A stretch of 64,000 nt of DNA from Cellulomonas shaoxiangyii (GCF_004798685.1 NZ_CP039291.1:3844001-3908000); one strand, 5' to 3'; shown: positions 24,488-34,104, counted from the first letter of the stretch. Made by a program: numbers and translations. The notes: generated from the letters alone by a model not told the origin.

Positions 24488-27145
24488 TCACATCTGCATG
24501 TCGACGAATCGCGAGTAGTGCCCCTGGAATGCCACGGTGATGGTGTCGGTCGGGCCGTTTCGGTGCTTGGCCACGATGAGGTCGGCCTCGCCCGCGCGCG
24601 GCGATTCCTTCTCGTACGCGTCCTCGCGGTGCAGCAGGATCACCATGTCGGCGTCCTGCTCGATGCTGTTGTGGACGGCGATGCCGTTCGCAATGAAGTT
24701 GTGGGTCCCCACCACGGTGGCGTCGAAGACCTGCTGCTCCCCCAGCGCCTCGATCGCCACCACCTCGTCCCAGAGCAGGTCGTTGACCGCCATGATCTCG
24801 AGCTCCTGGGAGTCGAGGACCTCCGCGATGCGGCCGAGCCGCTGCCGCGACGGGGCGTGCTTCCACATGGTCGAGCCGCAGAACTGCGTGCCGAGGGCGG
24901 CGGCGAACTCCCGGTGCGTCATGCCCCGCTCGGCGAGCAGGTCGCGCACGTCCTCCCAGACCTGACGGGGCACCGTGTCGACGTTCGTGTTGGCGCGGGT
25001 GTCTCGGATGATCTCCAGCAGGCGGTCCGCCTGTGCACCGCGAGCGCCGTGCACACCGATCTCCTGCAGGAAACGGCGCTGGTCGTCGACGCCCGAGATG
25101 TCCAGCGTCCACCCGTCGCGGTAGCCGGTCTTCTGCGTCCGCCGGATGCGGGTGGAGATCCCGAACCGCAGCAGGAGCCGCGACAGGTCGTCGACCAGGC
25201 GGCGCGAGGTGGACGCGTAGTAGATGCGCCCGGACCGGCCGTTCGCGTTGACCGTGACCGATCCGTCCGTGGCCCAGATGTGGCGGACGAATAGCGAGAT
25301 CTGCGCCTTGGGCAGGTGGAAGACGGCGGTCGGCACGAACTTCTCGTGGCTGCGCGCGCCGAAGAGCCCGAACTGGTCGAGCCACTCCGCGACGGGGTTC
25401 CGCTTGCCCCGGGCGAGGCGGAACGGGGCCGGCAGCCGCAGCGTGGTCACGCGCGCAGCCGCGTAGTCGTCCCGGATCGGCGTGATGCCGAAGGCGGTCG
25501 CGGCGTCCGACACGGCGGTGAGGTTCGCCTCGTCGACCGACGCGTACCGCACGGGCTGACGCTTCACGAACGACCCGTCACCGAGCAGGTGCGCCAGCAT
25601 CACGACCTTGCGGTCGTCCCACGCCTGGCTGCGCTCGGGCCCGGGCACGTGCCTCGGCACGCCGACCCGGGACCCGACCTCCAGCTCGCCCAGTGCCGTC
25701 CAGCCCTCGTAGGTGAGGAACGGGTGGTTGGCGGTCGCCGTGACCTCCTTGCCCGACGCGAGCCGCAACCGATACACCGGCTTCACACCCGTGGGGAAGA
25801 CGTGCGTGAGGTGGCGGCGCACGTACTGCAGCCGGTCGTCGAGCGCCCAGATCGGGACGTCCTTGTGCCCGAGGGCGAACATCTCGCCCAGGCTGGTCTC
25901 GGCACCCGTGTCGGCGCGGAGCACGCGGGTGTCCTCGGTGAGGCAGCCCGACTCACGAAGGTCGCTCATCTGCGGCTTCTTGTCGGTTCTCTGCTCCGGG
26001 CCACGGTTCAGCTGCGAGATCGCGATGACCGGGACCTCGAGCTCCTTGGCCAGCAGCTTGAGCGCACGCGAGAACTCGGAGACCTCCTGCTGGCGGGACT
26101 CGACGCGCTTGCCGGACGTCATCAGCTGGAGGTAGTCGATGACGACGAGCTTGAGGTCGTGCCGCTGCTTCAGGCGCCGGCACTTGGCGCGGATCTCCAT
26201 GAGCGACATGTTCGGCGAGTCGTCGATGAACAGCGGGGCCTCGGAGATACGGCCCATGGTCGCGGCGATCTTCGCCCAGTCCTCCTCGCCCATCGCGCCC
26301 GTGCGCAGCTTCTGCAGGTGCACGCGCGCCTCGGCGGAGAGCAGACGCATCGTGATCTCGTTGCGGCTCATCTCGAGGGAGAAGACAACAGCGGCCATGT
26401 TGTGCTTGATCGCCGCAGATCGGACGATGTCGATACCCACCGTCGACTTGCCGATGGCCGGCCGCGCCGCGATGACGATCATCTGGCCCGGGTGCAGGCC
26501 GTTCGTCAGCCGGTCGAAGTCCGCGAAGCCGGTCGGCACGCCGATCATGCCCTCGCCGCGGTGACCGGCCGCCTCGATCTCGTCGACCGTGCCGCCGATG
26601 ATCTCCGACAGCGGCAGGTAGTCCTCGGACGCGCGCCGCTCGGTGACGGCGTAGACCTCGGCCTGGGCGTTGTTGACGAGCTCGTCGACGTCGCCGCCGT
26701 CGGTCGCGTAGCCGAGCTGGACGATGCGCGTGCCCGCCTCGACGAGCTTGCGCAGGATCGACCGCTCCCGGACGATCCGCGCGTAGAACCCCGCGTTCGC
26801 CGCGGTCGGGACCCCGGCGATGAGCGTGTGCAGGTAGGGCGCGCCGCCGATGCGGGCGATCTCGCCGCGCTTGGTCAGCTCGTCCGAGACGGTGATGGCG
26901 TCGGCGGGCTCGCCACGGCCGTAGAGGTCGATGATCGCGTCGTAGATGACCTCGTGCGCGGGGCGGTAGAAGTCGGTGCCCCGGATCTGCTCGATGACGT
27001 CGGCGATGGCGTCCTTGCTGATCATCATGCCGCCGAGCACGGAGCGCTCGGCGTCGAGGTCCTGCGGCGGGGTGCGGTCGAAGCCACCGCCCCTGCTGCT
27101 GCGCTCCGCCGGCGGTGCGCCGAACTCGAGGTCCTCGATGGTCAC
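24488..27145 (-). CDS. dnaB: Replicative DNA helicase DnaB with intein
   Basis: Hexameric helicase that unwinds DNA at the replication fork. The precursor is 885 aa: extein residues 1-400 and 827-885 (459 aa, the normal DnaB size) interrupted by a 426-residue intein. The N-terminal primase-binding domain starts around DLDAERSVLGGMM. The RecA-like domain has Walker A (ARPAIGKST, 227-235), Walker B (VVIDYLQL, about 334-341) and the C-terminal SIEQDADMVILLHR motif, which is split off by the intein. The GTG start at 27145 matches the usual DnaB N-terminus (TIEDLEFG). The gene stands alone beside the island; its upstream region has clustered TGTGGA motifs. Confidence 0.96.
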   Translation of the reverse strand: MTIEDLEFGAPPAERSSRGGGFDRTPPQDLDAERSVLGGMMISKDAIADVIEQIRGTDFYRPAHEVIYDAIIDLYGRGEPADAITVSDELTKRGEIARIGGAPYLHTLIAGVPTAANAGFYARIVRERSILRKLVEAGTRIVQLGYATDGGDVDELVNNAQAEVYAVTERRASEDYLPLSEIIGGTVDEIEAAGHRGEGMIGVPTGFADFDRLTNGLHPGQMIVIAARPAIGKSTVGIDIVRSAAIKHNMAAVVFSLEMSRNEITMRLLSAEARVHLQKLRTGAMGEEDWAKIAATMGRISEAPLFIDDSPNMSLMEIRAKCRRLKQRHDLKLVVIDYLQLMTSGKRVESRQQEVSEFSRALKLLAKELEVPVIAISQLNRGPEQRTDKKPQMSDLRESGCLTEDTRVLRADTGAETSLGEMFALGHKDVPIWALDDRLQYVRRHLTHVFPTGVKPVYRLRLASGKEVTATANHPFLTYEGWTALGELEVGSRVGVPRHVPGPERSQAWDDRKVVMLAHLLGDGSFVKRQPVRYASVDEANLTAVSDAATAFGITPIRDDYAAARVTTLRLPAPFRLARGKRNPVAEWLDQFGLFGARSHEKFVPTAVFHLPKAQISLFVRHIWATDGSVTVNANGRSGRIYYASTSRRLVDDLSRLLLRFGISTRIRRTQKTGYRDGWTLDISGVDDQRRFLQEIGVHGARGAQADRLLEIIRDTRANTNVDTVPRQVWEDVRDLLAERGMTHREFAAALGTQFCGSTMWKHAPSRQRLGRIAEVLDSQELEIMAVNDLLWDEVVAIEALGEQQVFDATVVGTHNFIANGIAVHNSIEQDADMVILLHREDAYEKESPRAGEADLIVAKHRNGPTDTITVAFQGHYSRFVDMQM
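24668..25945 (-). other. Intein in DnaB with LAGLIDADG endonuclease domain
   Basis: In-frame protein-splicing element of 426 residues, DnaB residues 401-826. It begins with Cys (CLTEDTRVL, block A), has the TANHPFLT block B and ends in the FDATVVGTHNFIANGIAVHN blocks F/G, followed by Ser+1 of the extein. The insertion point is inside the conserved DLRESG/SIEQDAD motif. A homing-endonuclease part is visible: LAHLLGDGSF and FVRHIWATDGSV are the two LAGLIDADG-type helices with their aspartates. All splicing residues look intact (Cys1, penultimate His, terminal Asn, Ser+1). Confidence 0.95.
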
Positions 27146-27325
27146 CTGTCACCCACTCTTCGCTCGTCCCACCCGGTCGAACGCCAGTTCTACACGGAGC
27201 CGCTGACAGGGGCCGGGCCGCCGCCGCGACGCTGCGCCGGCACGCGGGTGCCCACCTGTCCTCGCGAGGTTAGGTGCCGCCGTCCCCGGACCCAAACGGG
27301 CGTGTGCACACACCGGTGGACAGCC

Positions 27326-27380
27326 TGTGGACGGCCCCCTCAGGCCTGTGTGCACAGGTTGTGGACGAACCTGTGGAGAA
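27326..27380. promoter_or_regulatory. Cluster of DnaA-box-like TGTGGA motifs upstream of dnaB
   Basis: TGTGGACGG (27326), TGTGGACGA (27360) and TGTGGAGAA (27372) lie within 55 bp, and a further TGTGGA occurs near 27435. They resemble high-GC DnaA boxes (TTGTCCACA) on the reverse strand. Two GTGTGCAC palindromes are interspersed. The rest of the 330-bp gap between dnaB and the exporter gene shows nothing else. Confidence 0.45.
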
Positions 27381-27478
27381 GGTCACGCGGCGGCCCGCGC
27401 ACCCCCTCCCACCGGCGCATACGCTGTGCACGTGCTGTGGAACGACATCCGTTCACCCGAATGTCACCTGGCGGACGT

Positions 27479-28873
27479 GTGAACCGGCACGTGGACGGTC
27501 GTCCCACTCCGTACCCCGCCTCCGACGGCGCGTCGGGCGACCACCTGCCCGGCGCGCGCCCGGCCGGCGTGGACCGTCAGATCGTCGCCCTGGCCGTCCC
27601 CGCCCTCGGCGCCCTCGTCGCGGAGCCGCTGTTCGTCCTCGTGGACTCGGCGATCGTCGGGCACCTGGGCACCGACGCCCTCGCGGGCCTCGCCCTCGCG
27701 TCCACGGTGCTCGTCACCCTCGTCGGCCTCTGCGTCTTCCTCGCCTACGCCACGACCGCGGCCGTCGCCCGCCGGGTCGGTGCGGGCGACACGCGCGGTG
27801 CCCTGCAGACCGGTGTGGACGGCATGTGGCTCGGCCTGGGGCTGGGCGTCGTGCTCGCCGGCGCCGCGTGGCTCGCTGCGCCCACGCTGCTCGGCGTGCT
27901 CGGCGCGAGCGGGGGCGTCGCCGAGCAGGCGGTCGCGTACCTGCGCTGGTCGACGCCCGGCCTGCCCGGCATGCTCCTGGTCCTCGCCGCCACGGGTGCG
28001 CTGCGCGGGCTCCAGGACACCCGCACCCCGCTGGTCGTCGCCGCCTCGGGTGCCGTCGCGAACGGGCTCCTCAACGCCGTGCTCGTGTACGGCGCGGGCA
28101 TGGGCATCGCCGGCTCGGGTCTCGGCACCGCCGTCGCCCAGCTCGGCATGGCCGTCGCGCTCGTGGTCGTCGTCGTGCGGGGCGCGCGCCGAGCCGGGGC
28201 GGACCTGCGCCCGGCCGCCGGCGGCATCCTCGCCAACGCCCGCGCGGGCGTCCCGCTGCTCGTGCGCACGGCGAGCCTGCGCCTCGCGATCCTGCTGACC
28301 GTGTGGGTGGCGACCGGCCTCGGCGCCTCCGCCCTCGCCGGGCACCAGGTGGTCAACGCCGTGTGGGGCCTGACGGCGTTCGCCCTGGACGCCCTCGCGA
28401 TCGCGGCGCAGGCGCTGGTCGGGCACGCCCTCGGCGCGGGCGACGTGCCGCGCACCCGCGCACTCCTGCGCCGCACGCTGCAGTGGGGCGTCGCCGCGGG
28501 GGTCGTGATGGGCGTCCTCGTCGGCGCTCTCGCGCCGCTGTACGTGCGCCTGTTCACCGCCGACCCGGACGTGCGCCGCGCGGCTGTCACCGGGCTCGTC
28601 GTCGCGGCGGTCGCGTTGCCCATGGCGGGCTGGGTCTTCGTCCTCGACGGCGTGCTGATCGGCGCCGGGGACGGGCCCTTCCTCGCGTGGGCGGGCGTCG
28701 CGACGCTGGTCGCCTACGTCCCCGCGGCGCTGGCCGTGCACGCGTGGGCGCCGCCGGGCGCCGCCGGGCTCGCGTGGCTCTGGGGAGCGTTCGCCGTCCT
28801 CTTCATGGCCGCTCGCGCCCTCACGACGGGATGGCGCGCACGCGGCACGGCCTGGATGGTCACGGGCGCCTGA
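27479..28873 (+). CDS. MATE-family efflux transporter
   Basis: Integral membrane exporter of about 464 aa with some 12 predicted helices, using an H+ or Na+ gradient to expel toxic organic cations. The N-terminal half begins IVALAVPALGALVAEPLFVLVDSAIVGHLG, characteristic of the DinF-like branch; the second half repeats the pattern (HQVVNAVWGLTAFALDALAIAAQALVG). DinF-type members often respond to DNA damage, but no LexA site was seen. The start is GTG 27479 (or ATG 27461). Confidence 0.9.
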   Translation: MNRHVDGRPTPYPASDGASGDHLPGARPAGVDRQIVALAVPALGALVAEPLFVLVDSAIVGHLGTDALAGLALASTVLVTLVGLCVFLAYATTAAVARRVGAGDTRGALQTGVDGMWLGLGLGVVLAGAAWLAAPTLLGVLGASGGVAEQAVAYLRWSTPGLPGMLLVLAATGALRGLQDTRTPLVVAASGAVANGLLNAVLVYGAGMGIAGSGLGTAVAQLGMAVALVVVVVRGARRAGADLRPAAGGILANARAGVPLLVRTASLRLAILLTVWVATGLGASALAGHQVVNAVWGLTAFALDALAIAAQALVGHALGAGDVPRTRALLRRTLQWGVAAGVVMGVLVGALAPLYVRLFTADPDVRRAAVTGLVVAAVALPMAGWVFVLDGVLIGAGDGPFLAWAGVATLVAYVPAALAVHAWAPPGAAGLAWLWGAFAVLFMAARALTTGWRARGTAWMVTGA

Positions 28874-28915
28874 CCGTCGGTCGGGCCGACCGGTGCCCGG
28901 CGGGCCGCCGGGTGC

Positions 28916-29290
28916 TCAGTCGCCGCCGCCACCACCTCCGCCGTCGCCCCCGCCGCCGTCCGACCCACCGTCCCCGTGCGTGTCGCCGCGGTGCCCGTCG
29001 CCCCCGTACCCGGCGCTGCCGCCGTCGCCCGTGCCGCCCGCGTCCCGGCGACGCGCGTCCCGACCGCGGCCCCCGGCGGACTGCGACTGTGCCATCCCGC
29101 CGAGCGAGAGCACGAGGAAGACGATCCCGACCGCGAGGAACGCCGCACCCGTGCCCTCGCCGAGCTGCGTGACGCCCAGGACGAAGAACACGATGCCGAT
29201 CGGCAGGAACGCCGCCCACTGCCCCGTGTTCTTCTGCGCCTCGGCGTCCGACCGGCCCTCGGCCTGCCCCGCTGGGTCCTGCTCACTCAT
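28916..29290 (-). CDS. Small membrane protein with Gly/Asp-rich tail
   Basis: A 124-residue protein with a short acidic N-terminus, two transmembrane helices (WAAFLPIGIVFFVLGVTQLG and AAFLAVGIVFLVLSLGGMA) and a disordered C-terminal tail of about 50 residues rich in Gly, Asp and Arg, ending in poly-glycine. ATG at 29290. Function unknown; it is widespread in Micrococcales as a small orphan. Confidence 0.6.
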   Translation of the reverse strand: MSEQDPAGQAEGRSDAEAQKNTGQWAAFLPIGIVFFVLGVTQLGEGTGAAFLAVGIVFLVLSLGGMAQSQSAGGRGRDARRRDAGGTGDGGSAGYGGDGHRGDTHGDGGSDGGGGDGGGGGGGD

Positions 29291-29413
29291 CCGCACACCC
29301 CTCGTCGTTGCGGGGATCGTAGCCACGTGCCGCGGACCTGCGCCGCAGCGCACGCACGCCGTTCGCGGGTGTGTCCGGGCTCCCCCGCGCCCTCGCGGCA
29401 CGTCCAGGCACGC

Positions 29414-29454
29414 AGAACGGCCCCGCCCCGGACGTGCCGGGACGGGGCCGTTCT
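29414..29454 (-). terminator. Terminator after rplI
   Basis: A 12-bp stem (AGAACGGCCCCG with its complement) with a further inner hairpin lies 15 bp after the rplI stop and ends the rpsF-ssb-rpsR-rplI operon. Confidence 0.75.
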
Positions 29455-29468
29455 CGTTCGAGCCGGTG

Positions 29469-29918
29469 TCAGGCGCCGACGACCCGCACGGTCACCGTCG
29501 CGGCGACCTCCGGGTGCAGGCGGACCTGGACCTTGTACTCGCCGAGCGACTTGATCGCCTGCGAGACCTCGATCTTGCGCTTGTCGACGGAGGGGGCGCC
29601 GGCGGCCTTGATGGCCTCGGCGATCTCCGCGGTCGTGACGGCGCCGAAGAGGCGGCCGGACTCGCCGGACTTCGCCGTCACCGTGACCGCGTTCGCCTGG
29701 AGCGAGTCGCGGACGGCCTTGGCGTCGTCGAGCGACGCGATCTCGCGGGCCTTGCGGGCCTTGCGGATCGCGGCGACGTCCTTCTCGGCACCCTTGGTCC
29801 ACGGCGTGGCCAGGCTGCGCGGGATGAGGTAGTTACGGGCGTACCCGTCCTTCACCTCGACGATGTCGCCGGGGGCACCGAGACCGGTGACCTCGTGGGT
29901 CAGGATGATCTTCGCCAT
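29469..29918 (-). CDS. rplI: 50S ribosomal protein L9
   Basis: Ribosomal protein of 149 aa that binds 23S rRNA near the L1 stalk base. It has the N-terminal signature ([33 protein letters not shown]), a central helix rich in Lys/Ala and the C-terminal domain ending in [15 protein letters not shown]. It is the last gene of the rpsF-ssb-rpsR-rplI operon, 14 bp after rpsR. Confidence 0.98.
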   Translation of the reverse strand: MAKIILTHEVTGLGAPGDIVEVKDGYARNYLIPRSLATPWTKGAEKDVAAIRKARKAREIASLDDAKAVRDSLQANAVTVTAKSGESGRLFGAVTTAEIAEAIKAAGAPSVDKRKIEVSQAIKSLGEYKVQVRLHPEVAATVTVRVVGA

Positions 29919-29932
29919 GAGTCTCCCCTTCC

Positions 29933-30169
29933 TCAGCGAGCCGACGACGAGTACGGCAGGAGAGCCATCTCGCGGGCGTTCTTGACGGCACGCGCGATCG
30001 CGCGCTGCTCCTGGACCGACACGCCGGTGACGCGACGGGCACGGATCTTGCCGCGGTCGGAGATGAACTTGCGGAGCAGGACCGTGTCCTTGTAGTCCAC
30101 CGTGTCGATCTTGGCGGCCTTCAGGGGGTTCTGCTTCTTCTTGGGCTTGCGGACGACGGGCTTGGCCAT
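29933..30169 (-). CDS. rpsR: 30S ribosomal protein S18
   Basis: Ribosomal protein of 78 aa that pairs with S6 on the small-subunit platform. Conserved [23 protein letters not shown] core (here [19 protein letters not shown]) and [29 protein letters not shown]. It has no Cys zinc-ribbon motif, so it is the zinc-independent form; many actinobacteria also carry a second copy elsewhere. Confidence 0.98.
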   Translation of the reverse strand: MAKPVVRKPKKKQNPLKAAKIDTVDYKDTVLLRKFISDRGKIRARRVTGVSVQEQRAIARAVKNAREMALLPYSSSAR

Positions 30170-30192
30170 CGTGGAGCTCCTTGTCTGTGGAG

Positions 30193-30216
30193 CCCCGAGC
30201 GTTGCCGTGCTCGGGG
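30193..30216 (-). other. Hairpin in the ssb-rpsR spacer
   Basis: An 8-bp perfect stem CCCCGAGC/GCTCGGGG with an 8-base loop lies 24 bp ahead of rpsR. It may be an attenuator or RNA-stability element within the operon; there is no T-tract. Confidence 0.4.
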
Positions 30217-30246
30217 ATGTGAGTCTTCAGGTGGTGCGAGGACCGA

Positions 30247-30795
30247 TCAGAACGGGGGCTCGTCGGAGTAGCCGCCGCCGCCGGACGACCCACCCGCGGG
30301 CGTGGCCCACGGGTCGTCGGCCTGGCCCGCGGAGGATGACGACGACGACTGGCCGCCCCCGTAACCGCCGCCACCGCCACCGCCGAACCCACCGCCGCCA
30401 CCGCCACCGAAGCCGCCGCCACCACCGGACCGCTGGGTCCGGGTGACCTTGGCCGTGGCGTAGCGCAGCGACGGGCCGACCTCGTCGACCTGCAGCTCGT
30501 ACACGGTGCGCTTCTCGCCCTCGCGGGTCTCGTAGGAGCGCTGCGTGAGCCGTCCGGTCGCGATGACGCGGGTGCCCTTGGTGAGGGACTCGGCGACGGA
30601 CTCGGCCGCCTCGCGCCAGATCGAGCAGCGGAGGAACAGCGTCTCGCCGTCCTTCCACTCGTTGCTCTGGCGGTCGAACGTGCGAGGCGTGGACGCGACG
30701 GTGAAGTTCGCGACCGCCGCCCCGGACGGGGTGAAGCGCAGCTCCGGGTCCCCGGTCAGGTTCCCGATCACCGTGATGGTGGTCTCACCGGCCAT
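30247..30795 (-). CDS. ssb: Single-stranded DNA-binding protein
   Basis: Tetrameric ssDNA-binding protein of 182 aa for replication and repair. The OB fold occupies residues 1-110 ([28 protein letters not shown], then [30 protein letters not shown]). A long Gly-rich linker with GGGGGFGG repeats follows, and the acidic tip ends DEPPF, the usual docking site for partner proteins. Position between rpsF and rpsR is standard. Confidence 0.98.
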   Translation of the reverse strand: MAGETTITVIGNLTGDPELRFTPSGAAVANFTVASTPRTFDRQSNEWKDGETLFLRCSIWREAAESVAESLTKGTRVIATGRLTQRSYETREGEKRTVYELQVDEVGPSLRYATAKVTRTQRSGGGGGFGGGGGGGFGGGGGGGYGGGQSSSSSSAGQADDPWATPAGGSSGGGGYSDEPPF

Positions 30796-30891
30796 GGCGG
30801 CCTCCTCGCTCGTTCCGACGGATCGACTGCGGCTGTGCCGCGCGGTTGGGGTGCTGCCCGGACGCTAGCGCCGGGCACCCACACGCGGGGC

Positions 30892-31185
30892 TCAGACCTC
30901 GCGGCGCAGGACCTTGGTGCGCAGGACGACCTCGTTGAGGCCGAGCTGGCGGTCGAGCTCCTTGGCGGTCGCGGGCGACGCGGTGAAGTCCACGACGGCG
31001 TAGATGCCCTCGGACTTCTTCTGGATGTCGTACGCGAGGCGACGACGGCCCCAGACGTCCACCTTGTCGACGGTGCCACCCTCGGTCTTGACGACCGTCA
31101 GGTACTTGTCGAGCGACGGGGCGACGGTGCGCTCCTCGATCTCGGGGTCGAGGATGATCATGATCTCGTACTGACGCAGGCTCAT
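30892..31185 (-). CDS. rpsF: 30S ribosomal protein S6
   Basis: Ribosomal protein of 97 aa that forms a heterodimer with S18. It shows the typical start [26 protein letters not shown] and the conserved [24 protein letters not shown]. The ATG at 31185 has a GAGGAGG site 7-8 bases upstream; the in-frame GTG two codons earlier overlaps that site and is rejected. First gene of the operon. Confidence 0.98.
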   Translation of the reverse strand: MSLRQYEIMIILDPEIEERTVAPSLDKYLTVVKTEGGTVDKVDVWGRRRLAYDIQKKSEGIYAVVDFTASPATAKELDRQLGLNEVVLRTKVLRREV

Positions 31186-31377
31186 ACCCACCTCCTCTGG
31201 TCTTCGCGGTCACGGTCGGTCCGTGACAGGAGGGTTCTCGTGCGTCTGCGCACCCCCGCCCCGGGTCGGGGAGAGGGCACACGGAGCCACCCACGAGGGA
31301 CGGCAGCGGCCCAGCCTACCGGGTCGGGAGGCCGACGCCGAACAGTCGTGGGGCGACGTCGTGCGGCACGGGGCCGC

Positions 31378-33849
31378 TCACGGGTTGGGAACCGGGCCGA
31401 CGGCGCCGCCGCCGCCCTGTCCGCCACCTTGTCCGCCGCCCTGCCCGCCGCCCTGCCCACCGCCGGCCCCGCCACCGTCGGCGGGTTGCGTGGGCGTGGG
31501 CTGCGGGACGGGTGTCTGCGTCGGCTGCGGCGGCGGGCCGCTGGAGACCACGATCGTCACGACCGAGCCCGTGGCGACGGTCGCGCCGCCACCCGGGTCG
31601 GTGCGCACGACGCGGCCGGCCGGCACGCTGGTCGACTCCTCCGACACGATGCTCGGCACGAGCCCCGCGGCGAGGACCGCGCCCGAAGCGTCGGCCTCGG
31701 TCCGGCCGCCGAGCCCGCCGGGCACGGACACCTCGGCCGGCGGGGCCTCGGTCGGCTCGGGCGCGACCGTCTCCCGCGGCGGCGCGGTCGTGGCCTTGGC
31801 CGTCGGCGTGCGGCCCACGTTGGCGCGTGCCGGGAACTCCACCACCTCGGCGTACGCCGGCTGTGCGAAGACCTGCTCCATGTAGTGCGCCCAGACCGCC
31901 GCCGGGTACGTGCCGCCGGTGATCTCGCTCAGCCGGCCGCCGCCCGCCGAGAACCCGAACTTCGAGATGGAGTCCTTCGACTTGCCGTCCGCGGCCTCCT
32001 GCGAGAAGGAGACGGCCGTCGCGAGCTGCGGCACGTAGCCGACGAACCACGCGGACTTGTTGTCCTGCGACGTCCCGGTCTTGCCGGCGATGGGCCGGTC
32101 GAGCGGCGAGACCCAACCCTCGGCGGAGCCCTCCTCGACCACGCGCGTCATCGCGTACGTCGCGTCGGCCATGACCTCGGGCGAGAAGACCTGCTCGCCG
32201 CCCGTCGTGGGCTCGTACGCGAGCGACCCGTCGGTGTTCGTCACGCTGGCGATGATGTGCGGCGTGTGCCGGACGCCCTGCGCGGCGAACGTCGCGTAGG
32301 CGCCCGCCATGTCGAGCGGGCGCACGTCGTCCGCGCCCAGCACGTTGGACGGGACGACGGTCGGCTCGGTCGTGATGCCGGCCCGCTTCGCGACGTCCGC
32401 CGTCTTCTCGGGCCCCACCTCGAGGTTGAGCTCGGCGTAGACGGTGTTCACGGAGTTGGCCGTCGCCTTCACCAGGTCGACGGTCCCCTGCGACTGGTTG
32501 CCGAAGTTCTGCACCTTCCAGGGCTCGCTCTCGCCGATGTCGAACTCCTGCGGCGAGCGGCCGTCGTAGCGCGTGCTCAGGCCGATGCCCTGCTCGAGCG
32601 CCGCGACGAGGGTGAACGGCTTGAACGTCGACCCGGCCTGGACCGGGTCGAACGTCGCCGTGTTCCGCGCGTCCGCGAGGTAGTCGGGTCCGCCGTACAG
32701 CGCGACGATGCCGCCCGTGGCGGGGTCGACCGACACGACGGACATGCGCAGGCGCTCGTTGGGCAGCTCGCCCTCGGACAGCGCCCCGGTGCGCAGCGCG
32801 TCGACGGACGCGACCGCCGCCTGCTGCAGCGCGGGGTCGATGGTCGTGATGATGTCCAGGCCGCGCGTGCGCAGCTCGTCCTCGCGCCACAGCTTGGTGG
32901 CGACGAGCTCGTCCTCGACCATCTTCAGCAGGTGGCCGTTGGGCCCGCGGAACGTCTCGCCGCGCGCGTACTCCACGGTCGTCGGGAAGACCTGGGCCGC
33001 GCGGTCCGCGGCGCTGAGCCAGCCGGAGTCGACCATCGAGTCGAGCACGATGCCCCAGCGCTGCTGGGCCTTCTCCGGGCTGTTCGCGGGGTCCCAGTTG
33101 TTGGGCGACGGGATCACGCCGGCGAGCAGCGCCGCCTCGGACACGCTCAGGTCCGCCGCGTTCTTGCCGAAGTAGGCCTGGGAGGCCGCCTGGATGCCGT
33201 ACGCGTCACGACCGAAGTAGATCGTGTTCAGGTAGCGGCCCATGATCTGTTCCTTGGACTCCCGCTGGCTGATCTTGACGGCGAGGATCGCTTCCTTCGC
33301 CTTGCCCAGGTAGTCCGTGGTGGTGTTCTGGTAGTACCGCTCGACGTACTGCTGCGTGAGCGTGGACCCGCCCTGCGTCGGCTTCCCCTGGATGTTGTTG
33401 AGGAAGGCGCGGGCCATACCCGTGATCGAGATGCCGCGGTTGGAGAAGAAGGTCTTGTCCTCACCGGCGGCGACGGCCTTGCCGATGTGGTCCGGGAGCG
33501 TCGCGTAGTCGACGATGTCGCGCTTCTGCTTCGCGAACTCCCCCATCACGGGGCCGGGCGTGCCGGGCGTGGGGCCGGCGAAGTAGACGGTCGTCGTCTC
33601 GAACGCCACCTCGTCGAGCTCGTCCGGCGGCTGCACGAGCGCGAACGCGGCGACCCCGGCGCCGAGCACCAGGAAGACGCCGCCGATGAAGGTGCCGAGG
33701 AGCACGCGCCACGACGGGAGCCACCGGTGCAGGCCGGTGTAGCCCGAGCGGGGGTAGTCCCAGAAGCGGCGCTTGCCGCCCTCCGACGTGGGGCGTCGCG
33801 TCGCGCGCCGGGCGCGCGAGGGCGCCGATCGGCGGTTGGTGCCTGCCAC
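31378..33849 (-). CDS. Class A penicillin-binding protein (transglycosylase/transpeptidase) with PASTA domain
   Basis: Bifunctional peptidoglycan synthase of 823 aa. Short basic cytoplasmic tail, one transmembrane helix (VLLGTFIGGVFLVLGAGVAAFALV), then a GT51 transglycosylase (EDKTFFSNRGIS, GKPTQGGSTLTQQYV) and a transpeptidase with SxxK (AGSTFKPFT), SVN (TANSVNTVY) and KTG (IAGKTGTSQD). One PASTA repeat follows, then a Pro/Gly/Gln-rich tail with GGGQ repeats. GTG 33849 has GAGAGG upstream. It matches the PonA1/PBP1-type enzyme used in actinobacterial septal and polar growth. Confidence 0.95.
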   Translation of the reverse strand: MAGTNRRSAPSRARRATRRPTSEGGKRRFWDYPRSGYTGLHRWLPSWRVLLGTFIGGVFLVLGAGVAAFALVQPPDELDEVAFETTTVYFAGPTPGTPGPVMGEFAKQKRDIVDYATLPDHIGKAVAAGEDKTFFSNRGISITGMARAFLNNIQGKPTQGGSTLTQQYVERYYQNTTTDYLGKAKEAILAVKISQRESKEQIMGRYLNTIYFGRDAYGIQAASQAYFGKNAADLSVSEAALLAGVIPSPNNWDPANSPEKAQQRWGIVLDSMVDSGWLSAADRAAQVFPTTVEYARGETFRGPNGHLLKMVEDELVATKLWREDELRTRGLDIITTIDPALQQAAVASVDALRTGALSEGELPNERLRMSVVSVDPATGGIVALYGGPDYLADARNTATFDPVQAGSTFKPFTLVAALEQGIGLSTRYDGRSPQEFDIGESEPWKVQNFGNQSQGTVDLVKATANSVNTVYAELNLEVGPEKTADVAKRAGITTEPTVVPSNVLGADDVRPLDMAGAYATFAAQGVRHTPHIIASVTNTDGSLAYEPTTGGEQVFSPEVMADATYAMTRVVEEGSAEGWVSPLDRPIAGKTGTSQDNKSAWFVGYVPQLATAVSFSQEAADGKSKDSISKFGFSAGGGRLSEITGGTYPAAVWAHYMEQVFAQPAYAEVVEFPARANVGRTPTAKATTAPPRETVAPEPTEAPPAEVSVPGGLGGRTEADASGAVLAAGLVPSIVSEESTSVPAGRVVRTDPGGGATVATGSVVTIVVSSGPPPQPTQTPVPQPTPTQPADGGGAGGGQGGGQGGGQGGGQGGGGAVGPVPNP

Positions 33850-34077
33850 GGATGGCCTCTCGTCCGACGACTGGTGCTGCGTCGCCGTCCACCCGGTCGG
33901 GGTGGCAGGGCGGCGCGGGGCCCAGTATGGACGAACGACCTGCGCCACTCGCCTCGTCCCGGCCCGGGACGTCCGATCCTCAGCGACCTTTCACATCATC
34001 GGCACGGGGAGGGCTCGGATCTGCACACCCGGATCTGCACGCGCGGTTGTGCCCGTGCCACGTCGAGACCTACTCTC

Positions 34078-34104
34078 CTCGATGTATCGAGTTGATACAT
34101 CGAG
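34078..34104. promoter_or_regulatory. PadR-type operator
   Basis: CTCGATGTATC-GAGTT-GATACATCGAG is a perfect palindrome with 11-bp arms, 49 bp before the padR start. ATGTATC/GATACAT half-sites fit PadR-family operators; it would autoregulate padR and the coupled inositol-phosphate synthase gene. Confidence 0.75.

Noticed and set aside
25316..27460. Plus-strand frame running opposite dnaB into the MATE gene
   Set aside because: Composition is Arg/Asp/Val-rich shadow sequence; only the part from about 27461 onward shows a transporter.
27146..27478. oriC at the dnaB upstream region
   Set aside because: Only three or four weak box-like motifs, no AT-rich unwinding segment, and gene order places oriC beyond the right end near dnaA.
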